A stretch of DNA of 64,000 nucleotides from Streptomyces sp. ITFR-21 (GCF_031844685.1 NZ_CP134605.1:6546001-6610000); one strand, 5' to 3'. Shown: positions 31,214 to 40,740, counted from the stretch's first letter. Made by a program: numbers and translations. The notes: generated from the sequence alone by a model not told the origin.

Positions 31214-32470
31214 ATGGCGGCCCTGACGAGCCTGGCGGACACGGTACGTACGGGCATCGGCGCATCGCTCGCCGCCACCGACGCCGAACTCGCCCGCCGC
31301 TACCCGGGCGACCCCGGCACCCGGCAGCCGGTGCACACCGTCTACGTACCCGCCGACGCCTTCACCGCCGGGACCGTACGGCAGTGGGGGGACCGGGCGC
31401 TCGCCGCGCTCGACGCCCACGCGCCGGACGCCGCCGCCCTCGCCGCCGTGCTCGGTCTGCCCGCCGGTCCCGCCGCCGAGGTGCACGACCGGGTGCGGGC
31501 CAAACTGCGCCGCGAACCCGTCGAGGACCTGCGGATCGACTTCGAGGACGGCTACGGGCCGCGACCGGACGCCGAGGAGGACGCCGCCGCGGTCGCCGCC
31601 GCCCGTACCGTGACCGCGGCCGTCGCCGACGGGACCGCGCCCGCGTACATCGGCATCCGCATGAAGTGCCTGGAGGCGGCCGTGCGCGACCGCGGCATCC
31701 GCACCCTCGACCTGTTCCTGACCGCGCTGCTCGACGGCGGCGGGCTGCCCGGCGGACTCGTCCTGACCCTTCCCAAGGTCACCTTTCCCGCGCAGGTCGC
31801 CGCGATGGCCCGGCTCTGCGCGGAGTTCGAGCGGGCCGCGGGACTCCCGGCCGGCCGGATCGGCTTCGAGATCCAGATCGAGACCACCCAGGCCGTCCTC
31901 GGCCCGGACGGCACCGCGACCGTGCCCCGGCTGATCGACGCCGCCGCCGGCCGCGCCACCGGGCTGCACTACGGCACCTTCGACTACAGCGCGGCCTGTG
32001 GGATCAGCGCCGCCCACCAGTCGTTGGACCACCCCGCCGCCGACTACGCCAAGGCGGTGATGCAGGCCGCGGCCGCAGGCACCGGCGTACGGCTCTGCGA
32101 CGGCTCCACCAACGTGCTCCCCGTCGGCCCCGCCGAGCGGGTGCACTCCGCCTGGCGGCTCCACTACGGCCTGGTCCGCCGCTCGCTGGCCCGCGCGTAC
32201 TACCAGGGCTGGGACATGCATCCGGCGCACCTGCCCACGCGCTACGCCGCCACGTACGCCTTCTACCGCGAGGGGCTGCCCGCAGCCGCCGACCGGCTGG
32301 CCGCCTACGTCGCCAGGGCGGGCGGCGAGGTGATGGACGAGCCCGCGACCGCCCGCGCGCTCAGCGGCTACCTGCTGCGCGGCCTGGACTGCGGCGCCGT
32401 GGACACGGCAGAGGTGAGCGGGCGCACCGGACTGGGCCGGGCGGAACTGGACGCGCTGGCGGGGCGCTGA
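31214..32470 (+). CDS. DUF6986/CitE-like aldolase-lyase family protein (418 aa)
   Basis: HpcH/HpaI/CitE TIM-barrel signs: DLRIDFEDGYGPR (metal-binding Glu/Asp), AYIGIRMKCLE (Arg for carboxylate), LVLTLPKVTFPAQVAAMA, IGFEIQIETTQAVLG. These enzymes handle acyl-CoA or 2-oxoacid adducts. I recognise it as the long actinobacterial DUF6986 type, sometimes annotated phosphoenolpyruvate kinase or lyase and linked to allantoin/glyoxylate catabolism; the link here is unproven because no other such genes are adjacent. The palindrome at the promoter implies induction. Confidence 0.75.
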   Translation: MAALTSLADTVRTGIGASLAATDAELARRYPGDPGTRQPVHTVYVPADAFTAGTVRQWGDRALAALDAHAPDAAALAAVLGLPAGPAAEVHDRVRAKLRREPVEDLRIDFEDGYGPRPDAEEDAAAVAAARTVTAAVADGTAPAYIGIRMKCLEAAVRDRGIRTLDLFLTALLDGGGLPGGLVLTLPKVTFPAQVAAMARLCAEFERAAGLPAGRIGFEIQIETTQAVLGPDGTATVPRLIDAAAGRATGLHYGTFDYSAACGISAAHQSLDHPAADYAKAVMQAAAAGTGVRLCDGSTNVLPVGPAERVHSAWRLHYGLVRRSLARAYYQGWDMHPAHLPTRYAATYAFYREGLPAAADRLAAYVARAGGEVMDEPATARALSGYLLRGLDCGAVDTAEVSGRTGLGRAELDALAGR

Positions 32471-32557
32471 CGGCGCCCGTCGCGGCGCCGGTCCGCCGGA
32501 CCCGGTCCCGCGGGGGCGGCGCGGCCGGGGCGGCGCGGTGGGGCGGTCGGGCGGCGA

Positions 32558-33598
32558 TCAGTCCCCGGGCCCGCGGGACGGCGGGATCTCGCCGGAGCCG
32601 CGCGGCACCAGCCGGGTCGGCAGCTCGATCCGGGTCGGCCGCTCGTCGGGGAGGAGGCCGTCCAGCCGGCGGAAGAGCAGCTGGGCGGCGGTGCGGCCGA
32701 TGCCCGGCGCGTCCTGGGCCACCACGGTCACCGGCGGGCTGAGCAGGTCGGCGAGCTCGAAGTCGTCGAAGCCGACCAGGGCGACCGGGCGGGCCAGGGC
32801 GGACAGCAACCGGACCGCGGTGACGGTGACCCGGCTGTTGCCCGCGAAGACCGCGGTGACCGGTTCCGGCCCTGACAGCATCGCGTCGAGGGCGGCCCTG
32901 ACCCGTTCCGGGGCGGTGGGGCCCATCGCGTACCACTCGGGCCGCACCGGCAGTCCCGCCCCGGCCATCGCCTCGTGGTAGCCGCGCAGCCGCTCGGCCG
33001 CGGTGTGGATGCTCCGCCGGTCGCCGATGAAGCCGATCCTGCGGTGGCCGTGTGCGACCAGGTGGGCCACCCCCTGCCGGGCGCCGCCGGCGTTGTCGGT
33101 GAGCACCACGTCCGCGTCCAGCAGGCCCGCCGGCCGGTCCACGAAGACGGTGGCCACCCCCGCCTCGATCTCCGGACCCAGATAGCGGTGGTCGTCCGAG
33201 GCCGGCACCACCACCAGACCGTCCACCCGGCGGGCGCAGAAGGCCAGGACCAGCTCCTGCTCGCGCCGCGGGTCCTCGGCACTGGACCCGGTGAACAGCA
33301 GCGCCCCGTGCGCCCGCGCCACATCCTCCACGGCGCGGCTCAAGGACGCGTAGAACGGGTCGGCGAGGTCCTCCAGGACCAGCCCGACGCTGGACGTGCG
33401 CCTGGTCCGCAGCAGCCGCGCGCTGTCGTTGCGGCGGAAGCCCAGCGCGTCGATCGCCGCCTGCACCCGGGCCACCGTGTCCGGCGTGACGCCCGCTTCC
33501 TCGTTCACGACCCGGGAGACCGTCTTGAGCCCGACACCCGCCCGCGCGGCGACGTCCTTCATGGTGGGCCGGGGAGGGCGGCCGGGTGCGTGGGTCAC
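32558..33598 (-). CDS. LacI-family transcriptional regulator (346 aa)
   Basis: LacI helix-turn-helix at residues 13-32 (MKDVAARAGVGLKTVSRVVN) with the hinge helix (RRNDSARLLRTRRT), then a periplasmic-binding-protein-like sugar domain (SVGLVLEDLADPFYASLSRA, ARRVDGLVVVPASDD, VALVGFDDFELADLLSPPVT). Divergent from a ROK sugar kinase; a GACAACGTTGTC operator lies between them, so it likely controls the kinase and itself. Confidence 0.92.
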   Translation of the reverse strand: MTHAPGRPPRPTMKDVAARAGVGLKTVSRVVNEEAGVTPDTVARVQAAIDALGFRRNDSARLLRTRRTSSVGLVLEDLADPFYASLSRAVEDVARAHGALLFTGSSAEDPRREQELVLAFCARRVDGLVVVPASDDHRYLGPEIEAGVATVFVDRPAGLLDADVVLTDNAGGARQGVAHLVAHGHRRIGFIGDRRSIHTAAERLRGYHEAMAGAGLPVRPEWYAMGPTAPERVRAALDAMLSGPEPVTAVFAGNSRVTVTAVRLLSALARPVALVGFDDFELADLLSPPVTVVAQDAPGIGRTAAQLLFRRLDGLLPDERPTRIELPTRLVPRGSGEIPPSRGPGD

Positions 33599-33627
33599 GG
33601 TCGTAGTATTCCCTGCGGCAAGTGATG

Positions 33628-33639
33628 GACAACGTTGTC
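33628..33639. promoter_or_regulatory. LacI-type operator GACAACGTTGTC
   Basis: Perfect 12-bp palindrome with the CAACGTTG centre typical of actinobacterial LacI operators, 30 bases upstream of the LacI start and between it and the ROK kinase. Confidence 0.65.
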
Positions 33640-33768
33640 AGAGGTAGGCGAGACTATCCCCGGGGGCCGTTTCCGCGGAACCCCGGCGACCGAAGCCGCC
33701 TCCGGGCCCGTCGCGGCGGCTTCGCCGCGCCGTCCCCCGGGCCGACACAAGAGGGAGACCCCCAGACG

Positions 33769-34740
33769 ATGCACCCCTTCGGCGCGACCGGTCCACTCGT
33801 GGCCGCCCTGGACATCGGCGGTACGAAGATCGCCGGGGCGCTCGTGGACGCGGAGGGCCGCCTGCTGCTGCGGTCCCGGCGGTGGACGCCCGCCGCCGAG
33901 GACGCCGAGACCGTGATGCGGGCGGTCGCCGAGGTCCTGGCGGAGCTGCGGGCGGCCCCGGGGTGGCCGGCGGTGGTGGCGGTCGGCATCGGCAGCGCCG
34001 GACCGGTCGACGCGGCGCACGGCACGGTCAGCCCGGTCAACGTGCCCGGCTGGCGCGCCTTTCCGCTGGTGCCCCGGGTGGCGGAGGCCGTCGGCGGCCT
34101 GCCCGTGGTGCTCACCGGCGACGGCGTCGCCATCGCCGCGGCCGAGCACTGGCAGGGCGCGGCCCGCGGCTACGACAACGCGCTGTGCATGGTGGTGTCC
34201 ACCGGCGTCGGCGGCGGCCTGGTGCTCGGCGGCGCGCTGCTGTCCGGCCCCACCGGCAACGCCGGACACATCGGCCACATCAGCGTCGACCTTGACGGCA
34301 ACCTGTGCCCCTGCGGGTCGCGCGGCTGTGTCGAGCGGATCGCCAGCGGTCCCAACATCGCCCGCCGCGCTCTGGACTCCGGCTGGCGGCCACCGGCCGG
34401 CACCGAACCCACGGCCGCCGCCGTGGCCGGGTCCGCCCACGCCGGCGACCCCCTCGCGCTCGCCTCCTTCGACCGGGCGGCCCAGGCGCTCGCGGCCGGG
34501 ATCGCCGCGACCGCGACCCTCGTCGAGATCCACGTCGCCGTCGTCGGCGGCGGCGTCGCCAACGCGGGCTCCGTCCTCTTCGACCCCCTGCGCGACCACC
34601 TCACCCGCTACGCCACCCTCTCCTTCGCCGCGGGCGTCCAGGTCGTCCCCGCCGCCCTCGGCACCGACGCGGGCCTGGTGGGCGCGGCGGCGGCAGCGGC
34701 CCGGGCCCTCGGCCTGGGGGCCTTCAACGTGGGGGCGTAA
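33769..34740 (+). CDS. ROK-family sugar kinase (glucokinase-like, 323 aa)
   Basis: ATP motif DIGGTKIAGALVD (residues 15-27), STGVGGGLVLGG, GNAGHIGHI and the zinc motif CPCGSRGCVE (Cys180, 182, 187). No DNA-binding domain, so a kinase rather than a repressor. Shine-Dalgarno GAGGGAG before the ATG. Divergent from a LacI regulator, which suggests sugar-dependent expression. Substrate (glucose, mannose or N-acetylhexosamine) cannot be decided. Confidence 0.88.
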   Translation: MHPFGATGPLVAALDIGGTKIAGALVDAEGRLLLRSRRWTPAAEDAETVMRAVAEVLAELRAAPGWPAVVAVGIGSAGPVDAAHGTVSPVNVPGWRAFPLVPRVAEAVGGLPVVLTGDGVAIAAAEHWQGAARGYDNALCMVVSTGVGGGLVLGGALLSGPTGNAGHIGHISVDLDGNLCPCGSRGCVERIASGPNIARRALDSGWRPPAGTEPTAAAVAGSAHAGDPLALASFDRAAQALAAGIAATATLVEIHVAVVGGGVANAGSVLFDPLRDHLTRYATLSFAAGVQVVPAALGTDAGLVGAAAAAARALGLGAFNVGA

Positions 34741-35207
34741 GGCTGCCCGGGCAGGCCCCGGAAAGGGCCGTCCGCGGGACGACACCGGCGGCCCGCCGGC
34801 GGCTCCTGGCACTCGGCGGGAGACCCCGGGCCGGCGCTCGGGGGGTGGCTCAAAGGCGTCTCTCTGCGGCGTCTCGGGGGCGGCGAGCGCCGGGGCGGCC
34901 GGACGGCGCGCGTTCCGCGGCGGGGGTCCGCCCCGGCCCGACGCAGCCCGGCGCGCCGCCCTTGGCGGCCGAAACGCCGCGGCTTCCGCGCCGCGGTCCC
35001 GGGCGAGCCGCCGGGCGGCGCGCCCGGCGGCTCCGCTCACGGACGTCCGGCCGCGTCGCCGGTCGCCGGCGGAACGGGCCCCGCCGTTTCGGGCGTGTCG
35101 GCTCAGCGGCCGCTGTTGCCGCCGGGCGGGTGCACCGGAGGCGGTGGCGCGTTTGCCGGGGTCGATGATCCGGGCAATTCGTAGGAGTCTACGGAGAAGG
35201 GGGCACC
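34741..35207. other. Gene-free GC-rich stretch
   Basis: About 460 bp between the ROK kinase and the P-loop/Nudix gene. Extremely GC-rich with many short inverted repeats; all six frames look like shadow coding. I see no gene, only a purine-rich leader (GGAGAAGGGG) for the next gene. Confidence 0.5.
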
Positions 35208-36242
35208 GTGATCATCTGGGTGAACGGGGCGTTCGGCGCGGGCAAGACCAGTGCGGCACGCGACATGCTTGACCTGATACCGGCAAGCACCCTGTACGAA
35301 CCCGAGGTTTTCGGGGGCTGTCTGCGCCAGCTGCTGCCCGAGAGGCAGCTCCGGGAAGTCACCGACTACCAGGAGTCCCCCACCTGGCGGCGGCTGGTGG
35401 TGGAGACCGCCTGCTCGCTGCTGAACGAGGTCGGCGGGGTGCTGATCGCCCCGATGACCTTGCTGCGGCAGGACCACCGCGACGAGATCTTCGGCGGCCT
35501 CGCCGCCCGCGGCATCGAGGTCCGGCACGTCCTGCTCGATCCTGGAGAAACGATCCTGCGTGAGCGGATCGCCCTCCGGCGGGACCACCCTGACGACGAA
35601 CGGGCCGACGACACCGCCCGCTGCTGGGCGCTGGACCGCATCGCCGACTACCGGCAGGCGCTGCCCTGGCTCACGCTGGACGCGTACGTGCTGCCCACCG
35701 CCGGGCTGACCGCCCGGCAGACGGCCGAGGCGGTCTGCGAGGCAGTGGGCAGCGGCGCGGGGGTCTGCGGCATCGTGCAGACCCCCGCGCCGCGCGCGGA
35801 GACGGTGGCCGCCGGCGTGCTGCTCTTCGACGACGACGACCGGGTGCTGCTCGTCGACCCCACCTACAAGCCCGGCTGGGAGTTCCCCGGCGGCATCGTC
35901 GAACGCGGTGAGTCACCCGTACGGGCGGGCCACCGCGAAGTCGCCGAGGAACTCGGGATCGAGCTGACCCGCGGGCTCGAACTGCTGGTGGTGGACTGGG
36001 AACCGCCGCAGCCGCCCGGACACGGCGGCCTCCGGCTGATCTTCGACGGCGGCCGGGTGCCCACCGCCGACATCGCCCGGGTGCTGCTGCCCGACGCCGA
36101 ACTGCGCGACTGGCGATTCGTCACCGAGGACGAGGCGGCCGGCCTGCTCCCCCCGCTGCGCCTCGACCGCCTCCGCTGGGCCCTGCGCGCGCGGGAACAG
36201 GGCCGTCCGCTCAACCTCGAAGCGGGCCACCCGGCGCAATGA
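35208..36242 (+). CDS. P-loop kinase (TmrB-like)/Nudix hydrolase fusion (344 aa)
   Basis: Residues 1-170 are a P-loop domain starting MIIWVNGAFGAGKTSAARDM (Walker A 7-14), with DPGETILRERIALRRDHPDD, as in TmrB tunicamycin-resistance and related nucleoside kinase-like proteins. Residues 200-340 are a Nudix domain with a full Nudix box from residue 228 (GGIVERGESP, then REVAEELGI) and WEFPGG ahead of it. GTG start with GAAGGGGG upstream. The fusion suggests a nucleotide or nucleotide-sugar clean-up or drug-resistance function. Confidence 0.85.
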   Translation: MIIWVNGAFGAGKTSAARDMLDLIPASTLYEPEVFGGCLRQLLPERQLREVTDYQESPTWRRLVVETACSLLNEVGGVLIAPMTLLRQDHRDEIFGGLAARGIEVRHVLLDPGETILRERIALRRDHPDDERADDTARCWALDRIADYRQALPWLTLDAYVLPTAGLTARQTAEAVCEAVGSGAGVCGIVQTPAPRAETVAAGVLLFDDDDRVLLVDPTYKPGWEFPGGIVERGESPVRAGHREVAEELGIELTRGLELLVVDWEPPQPPGHGGLRLIFDGGRVPTADIARVLLPDAELRDWRFVTEDEAAGLLPPLRLDRLRWALRAREQGRPLNLEAGHPAQ

Positions 36243-36353
36243 CCCCGCCGGCCCCGCGGCGCCGTCCCGGCCGCCCGCGAAGGCGGCTGGGACGGGCAGG
36301 CGGGCGCCGTCCCCGTCCGGGGCCCCGTCCGGGGCCTTGGCCGTCACCCCGGT

Positions 36354-37727
36354 TCAGACGCCGAGGCCGGCCGACTGCGACGCCGCGTAACGCCGCAGGA
36401 ACAGCGCCTCCGTCAGCGACATCAGCTCCAGCTCCCGAGGGGACAGGCTCTCGTTGGCCGCGTGGATCTGCGCGTCGGGCCCGCACAGTCCGATCAGCAG
36501 GATCTCCGCCTGCGGGTACAGCCCGGCCAGCGTGTTGCACAGCGGGATCGAACCGCCCAGCCCGGCCACGGCCATCTCCCGGCCGTACGCCTCGCGCATC
36601 GCGTCGGCCATCGCCTCGTACGCCGGGCTGCCGGTGTCCGCGGCGAACGGCTGACCGCTGCCGCGGACCGTCACCTCGACCCGCGCGCCCCAGGGCGCGG
36701 CCGACCTGAGGTGCGCGGTCAGCAGTTCGACGGTCTTGTCCGCGTCGAAGCCCGCCGGGACACGCACGCTCACCAGCGCGCCCGCGGCCGCCTGCACCGA
36801 GGGGGTGGCGCCGACCACCGGGGGCGCGTCGATACCGAGGACCGTCACCGACGGACGGGCCCACAGCCGGTCCGCGATCTCGCCGGTGCCGACCAGTTCC
36901 ACCCCGTCCAGCACCTTCGCGTCCCGCCGGAAGTCGGCCTCCTCGTAGGCCAGTCCCGACCACCGGCCGGTCCCGTCCAGGCCGTCGATCGTGGTGGCAC
37001 CGGTCTCGTCGCGCAGCGAGGACAGCATCCGGATCAGCGCGGCGAGGGCGTCCGGCGCCGCCCCGCCGAACTGTCCCGAGTGCAGGTTTCCCTCCAGCGT
37101 GGCCACCCGCACCTCCAGCAAAGCCATGCCGCGCAGTGAGGAGGTCACCGTCGGCAGACCAGCCTGGAAGTTGCCGGCGTCGCCGATCACGATGGTGTCC
37201 GCGGCCAGCAGCTCCGGGTGCCGGCCGACGTACTGCTCCAGGCCGCCGGTGCCCTGCTCCTCCGAACCCTCCACGATCACCTTGACGTTGAGCGGCAGCC
37301 CGCCGTTCTCCTTCAGCGCCCGCAATGCGGTCAGGTGCATCAGCAGCCCGCCCTTGCAGTCCGCGGCCCCGCGCCCGTACCAGCGGCCGTCCCGCTCGGT
37401 CAGCTCGAACGGCGGCGACAGCCACGCCGACTCGTCCAGCGGCGGCTGCACGTCGTAGTGCGCGTACAGCAGCACCGTCGGCGCGTCGGCCGGGCCCGGC
37501 AGGAAGCCGTACACCGACTGCGTGCCGTCAGGCGTGTCGAGCAGCGCCACCTCCTGGAAGCCCTCCTGCCGCAGCGCCTCCGCCACCCACGCGGCGGCCC
37601 TTAGGGACTCGCTCCTGGGGAATTGGCGCTCGTCGGCCACCGACGCGAACGACACCAGCTCGGTCAGCTCGGCCTTTGCACGGGGGATCAGCGACGCCAC
37701 GGTGTCGGCGAGCGGAACGGAGGGCAT
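36354..37727 (-). CDS. M20-family dipeptidase (457 aa)
   Basis: Zinc aminopeptidase/dipeptidase: YAHYDVQPP (His90, Asp92), RGAADCKGG (Asp123), EGSEEQG (Glu156/157), DAGNF, and ATPSVQAAAG followed by LGGSIPLCN and a C-terminal IHAANESLS. Length and motifs fit the M20A/carnosinase-like dipeptidases of Streptomyces. The ribosome-binding site AGGAGTCCTC abuts the end of repeat copy 2. Confidence 0.92.
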   Translation of the reverse strand: MPSVPLADTVASLIPRAKAELTELVSFASVADERQFPRSESLRAAAWVAEALRQEGFQEVALLDTPDGTQSVYGFLPGPADAPTVLLYAHYDVQPPLDESAWLSPPFELTERDGRWYGRGAADCKGGLLMHLTALRALKENGGLPLNVKVIVEGSEEQGTGGLEQYVGRHPELLAADTIVIGDAGNFQAGLPTVTSSLRGMALLEVRVATLEGNLHSGQFGGAAPDALAALIRMLSSLRDETGATTIDGLDGTGRWSGLAYEEADFRRDAKVLDGVELVGTGEIADRLWARPSVTVLGIDAPPVVGATPSVQAAAGALVSVRVPAGFDADKTVELLTAHLRSAAPWGARVEVTVRGSGQPFAADTGSPAYEAMADAMREAYGREMAVAGLGGSIPLCNTLAGLYPQAEILLIGLCGPDAQIHAANESLSPRELELMSLTEALFLRRYAASQSAGLGV

Positions 37728-37735
37728 GAGGACTC

Positions 37736-37902
37736 CTAGGGTCTGTCGTGTGGACCTGCGCGGCGCCGCGTGCCCCGGTACTGCGCACCTGCCGCGTTCC
37801 CGCCGGTCGGCGACACACCACGTCGCCTCCCTCCTCGGCCGTGCACGCGCACGCACCGGACCCCGCTCCTCGACCCGCGGAGATCCGAACGCAAGACCCT
37901 AG
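37736..37902. mobile_element. MITE-like dispersed repeat, copy 2
   Basis: About 167 bp bounded by CTAGGGTCTGTCGTGTGGACC and, reversed, CTAGGGTCTTGCGTTCGGATC. Core CCCGCCGGTCGGCGACACAC and CGCCTCCCTCCTCGG as in copies 1 and 3. Its CCTAGG end lies directly upstream of the M20 dipeptidase start. Non-coding. Confidence 0.75.
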
Positions 37903-38058
37903 CAGGGACGGGCGGCAATTCTTCCGGCCGGCGCGGTCGTTGACCTCCGCGACGGCTCGCTGCCGATGGTGCCACAGCGAGCAGTCGTCACCAGGCGCCA
38001 TAGGATGCGGCTGAACAGCGAAGACAGCCGAGCGGGCCGAGCGGGAGCGTAATCAGAC

Positions 38059-39297
38059 GTGAGCGGTGAAGAAGCGCAGGACAGCGGTGCGGCGGACGAC
38101 GGAACCTCGTCGGTCTGGGACGTCGTCGTGATCGGCGCGGGCCCCGCCGGAGCCTCGGCGGCCCACGCGGCGGCCGTGACCGGTCGGCGCGTCCTGCTGC
38201 TGGAGAAGGCCGAGCTGCCCCGGTACAAGACCTGCGGCGGCGGCATCGTCGGCTATTCCCGGGACGCGCTGCCTCCCGGGTTCGAACTGCCGCTGCGCGA
38301 CCGGGTGCACGCGGTCACCTTCAGCCTCAACGGCAGACTCACCCGGACCAAGCGCTCCCGGCAGATGCTCTTCGGCCTCATCAACCGGCCCGAGTTCGAC
38401 GCCGGGCTGGTGGAGGCGGCCCGCGCGGCCGGCGCCGAGGTGCGCACCGGAACGACCGTCTCCCGGGTGGAGCAGCACGGCCCCGGTGTCCCCGACCGCC
38501 GTACCGTGGCGGTGATACTCGGCTCCGACGGCAAGCGCGAGGAGGAGACCGTCTACGCTCGGGCCGTGGTCGGCGCCGACGGCAGCGCCAGCCGGATAGG
38601 AGCCCATGTGGGCGTCAAGGTGGACCAGGTGGATCTCGGCCTGGAATCCGAGATCCCGGTCCCCGCCTCCGTCGCCGAGGACTGGGCCGGACGGGTGCTC
38701 ATCGACTGGGGGCCGCTGCCCGGCAGCTACGGCTGGGTCTTCCCCAAGGGCGACTCCCTCACCGTGGGTGTGATCTCCGCCCGCGGCGACGGCGGCGCCA
38801 CCAAGCGCTACCTCGACGACTTCATCGCCCGGCTCGGTCTGGCGGGCTTCGAGCCCAGCGTGTCCTCGGGCCACCTGACCCGCTGCCGCGCCGACGACTC
38901 CCCGCTGTCCCGGGGCCGGGTGCTGGTGTGCGGCGACGCCGCCGGGCTGCTCGAACCCTGGACCCGCGAGGGCATCTCCTACGCGCTGCGCTCCGGCCGT
39001 CTCGCGGGAGAGTGGGCGGTGCGCATCGCCGAGTCCCACGACGCCGTCGACGCCCGCCGCCAAGCCCTCAACTACGCCTTCGCGGTGAAGGCCGGGCTCG
39101 GCGTCGAGATGGGCGTCGGCCGCCGGATGCTCGACCTGTTCGAGCGGCGCCCCGGGCTGCTGCACGCCGTGCTCACCACCTTCCCGCCCGCCTGGCGGGC
39201 CTTCGCGGGCATCACCCGCGGCAAGAGTTCGCTGGCCGAACTCGTCCGCACCCACCCGCTGGCCCGCCGCGCGCTGGGGGCCGTGGACCGGGCCTGA
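38059..39297 (+). CDS. Geranylgeranyl reductase-family FAD oxidoreductase (412 aa)
   Basis: FAD-binding VVVIGAGPAGASAAHAAA (glycine motif 26-31), LLEKAELPRYKTCGGG (the CGGG of the family), GADGSASRIG and CGDAAGLLEPWTREGI around residue 292. Such enzymes reduce isoprenoid double bonds of menaquinone, lipids or carotenoids, or act as halogenase-like oxidoreductases. GTG start; the upstream promoter is not clear. Stands alone. Confidence 0.85.
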   Translation: MSGEEAQDSGAADDGTSSVWDVVVIGAGPAGASAAHAAAVTGRRVLLLEKAELPRYKTCGGGIVGYSRDALPPGFELPLRDRVHAVTFSLNGRLTRTKRSRQMLFGLINRPEFDAGLVEAARAAGAEVRTGTTVSRVEQHGPGVPDRRTVAVILGSDGKREEETVYARAVVGADGSASRIGAHVGVKVDQVDLGLESEIPVPASVAEDWAGRVLIDWGPLPGSYGWVFPKGDSLTVGVISARGDGGATKRYLDDFIARLGLAGFEPSVSSGHLTRCRADDSPLSRGRVLVCGDAAGLLEPWTREGISYALRSGRLAGEWAVRIAESHDAVDARRQALNYAFAVKAGLGVEMGVGRRMLDLFERRPGLLHAVLTTFPPAWRAFAGITRGKSSLAELVRTHPLARRALGAVDRA

Positions 39298-39374
39298 GCC
39301 TCCCGCCCCCGCCGCGAAGACCCGGCCGCGAAGACCCGGCCGCCGGGCCGACCGACCGCGGGCCGTCCGGCCGC

Positions 39375-39839
39375 TCACTCGCCGTCGGCGGGGTGGACCC
39401 GGAACACCGGGTGCCTGGGCGCTATCGCGCGCAGCTCCTCATCCGAGGAATCCGGGCCCACCCCGTCGAAGAACACCCCGACCTCGGCCTTCCAGCGCTT
39501 GAGGTACGCCCGCAGAAGGACGGGCTTGTCGTCGTCGGGGACCTCGGTCGCGGTGAACTTCTCGACCTTCCGGCCCAGCAGCAGCTGCCCGCCGCCGGCC
39601 GCCCGCATGTTGTGCGTCCACTGCACATGCCCGCGCGGGGCCACCAGATAGCGCCGCCCGTCCACGGTCAGCGGGTTGACCGGGGTGCGGCGCCACTCGC
39701 CGGACTTGCGCCCCTGTACCGCCAGCACCCGCGAGCCCCAGACGCTGAGGCCGCGCCGGGTCAGCCAGGCGACGGTGCGGTTGAAGACGTGGACGGTGAG
39801 CCAGCCGGGCTTTTTGACGTGCAGGGTCTGTTCGGACAT
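39375..39839 (-). CDS. Deazaflavin (F420)-dependent nitroreductase-family protein (154 aa)
   Basis: Ddn/FDOR fold: VFNRTVAWLTRRGLSVWGSR, LAVQGRKSGEWRRTPVNPLT, GRRYLVAPRGHVQWTHNMRA, typical of F420H2-dependent quinone or aflatoxin reductases. Shine-Dalgarno GGGAGA. Divergent from a TetR regulator with two matching operator-like palindromes, so it is probably the regulator's target. Confidence 0.88.
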   Translation of the reverse strand: MSEQTLHVKKPGWLTVHVFNRTVAWLTRRGLSVWGSRVLAVQGRKSGEWRRTPVNPLTVDGRRYLVAPRGHVQWTHNMRAAGGGQLLLGRKVEKFTATEVPDDDKPVLLRAYLKRWKAEVGVFFDGVGPDSSDEELRAIAPRHPVFRVHPADGE

Positions 39840-39904
39840 GGCGGTCTCCCGGTTCGTAAGGCATGAGTGACGTGGGTGGGTGGTGCCCGGCGGACCGCGT
39901 TTCG

Positions 39905-39969
39905 TGAGCGGTGCTCTCGCCTGAGAACAGCCTGACACGTTCCGGAACGACTGACAAGAGCACTGCTCT
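39905..39969. promoter_or_regulatory. Paired TetR-type operators between divergent genes
   Basis: AGAGCACTGCTCT (39957-39969, perfect palindrome) and, on the other strand, AGAGCACCGCTCA (39905-39917), 52 bp apart. A further palindrome CGTTCCGGAACG lies between at about 39939. They cover the divergent promoter region. Confidence 0.5.
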
Positions 39970-40029
39970 ATATTCCTTCTCCCGATCTCATTCTTGATCG
40001 ACGCTCGCGGCGTGTGGCACACTCTCCGC

Positions 40030-40740
40030 ATGAGCGTCATTCGAGGAGCCAGAGAACGCGCCCGCGTCGAAGTGACCGCGGCGATCAAGGACGAGGCGCG
40101 GCGACAGCTCGCGGCCGAGGGAGCGGCCCGCCTGTCGCTGCGCGCGGTGGCGCGCGAACTGGGCATGGTCTCCTCCGCGCTCTACCGCTACTTCCCCAGC
40201 CGGGACGACCTGCTCACCGCCCTGATCATCGACGCGTACGACGCGATAGGCGCCACCGCCGAAGCGGCCCTCGCCACGGCCGCCGAGGCGGACCCCGTCG
40301 ACCGCTGGACAGCGGTCTGCCGTGCCGCCCGCGACTGGGCGGTGCTCCACCCCCACGAATACGCCCTCATCTACGGCTCGCCCGTGCCCGGCTACAGCGC
40401 GCCGGCCGACACCGTGGGCCCCGCCTCCCGCGTCGCCCTGGCCCTGGTCGCGGTGGTCCGCGACGCCTACCGCGCCGGCCGGCTCGGCGACCCGCCCGGC
40501 CGCCCCCTGGCGGCCCCCGTCCGCACCGACGCCGCCCATCTCGCCGCCGAGTTGGCTCCCGAACTTCCCATCCCGGTCATCGCCGCCCTCGTCGCCGTCT
40601 GGGCCCAGGTCTTCGGGCTCGTCAGCTTCGAGGTGTTCGGCCAGTTCAACCAAGTGGTCGAGGCACGTGGCCCGTTCTTCGACCAGGCCGCCGCCGCGCT
40701 GGCGGGACAGGTCGGACTCGACGTGCTCCCGGCGGAGTAG
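40030..40740 (+). CDS. TetR/AcrR-family regulator (236 aa)
   Basis: TetR helix-turn-helix at about residues 14-60: IKDEARRQLAAEGAARLSLR, AVARELGMVSSALYRYFPSR, DDLLTALI. The C-terminal domain with PHEYALIYGSPVPGYSAP resembles the WHG/TetR_C_33 type. ATG at 40030 has a CACACT box 7 bases before it. Divergent from the F420-dependent reductase. Confidence 0.9.
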   Translation: MSVIRGARERARVEVTAAIKDEARRQLAAEGAARLSLRAVARELGMVSSALYRYFPSRDDLLTALIIDAYDAIGATAEAALATAAEADPVDRWTAVCRAARDWAVLHPHEYALIYGSPVPGYSAPADTVGPASRVALALVAVVRDAYRAGRLGDPPGRPLAAPVRTDAAHLAAELAPELPIPVIAALVAVWAQVFGLVSFEVFGQFNQVVEARGPFFDQAAAALAGQVGLDVLPAE

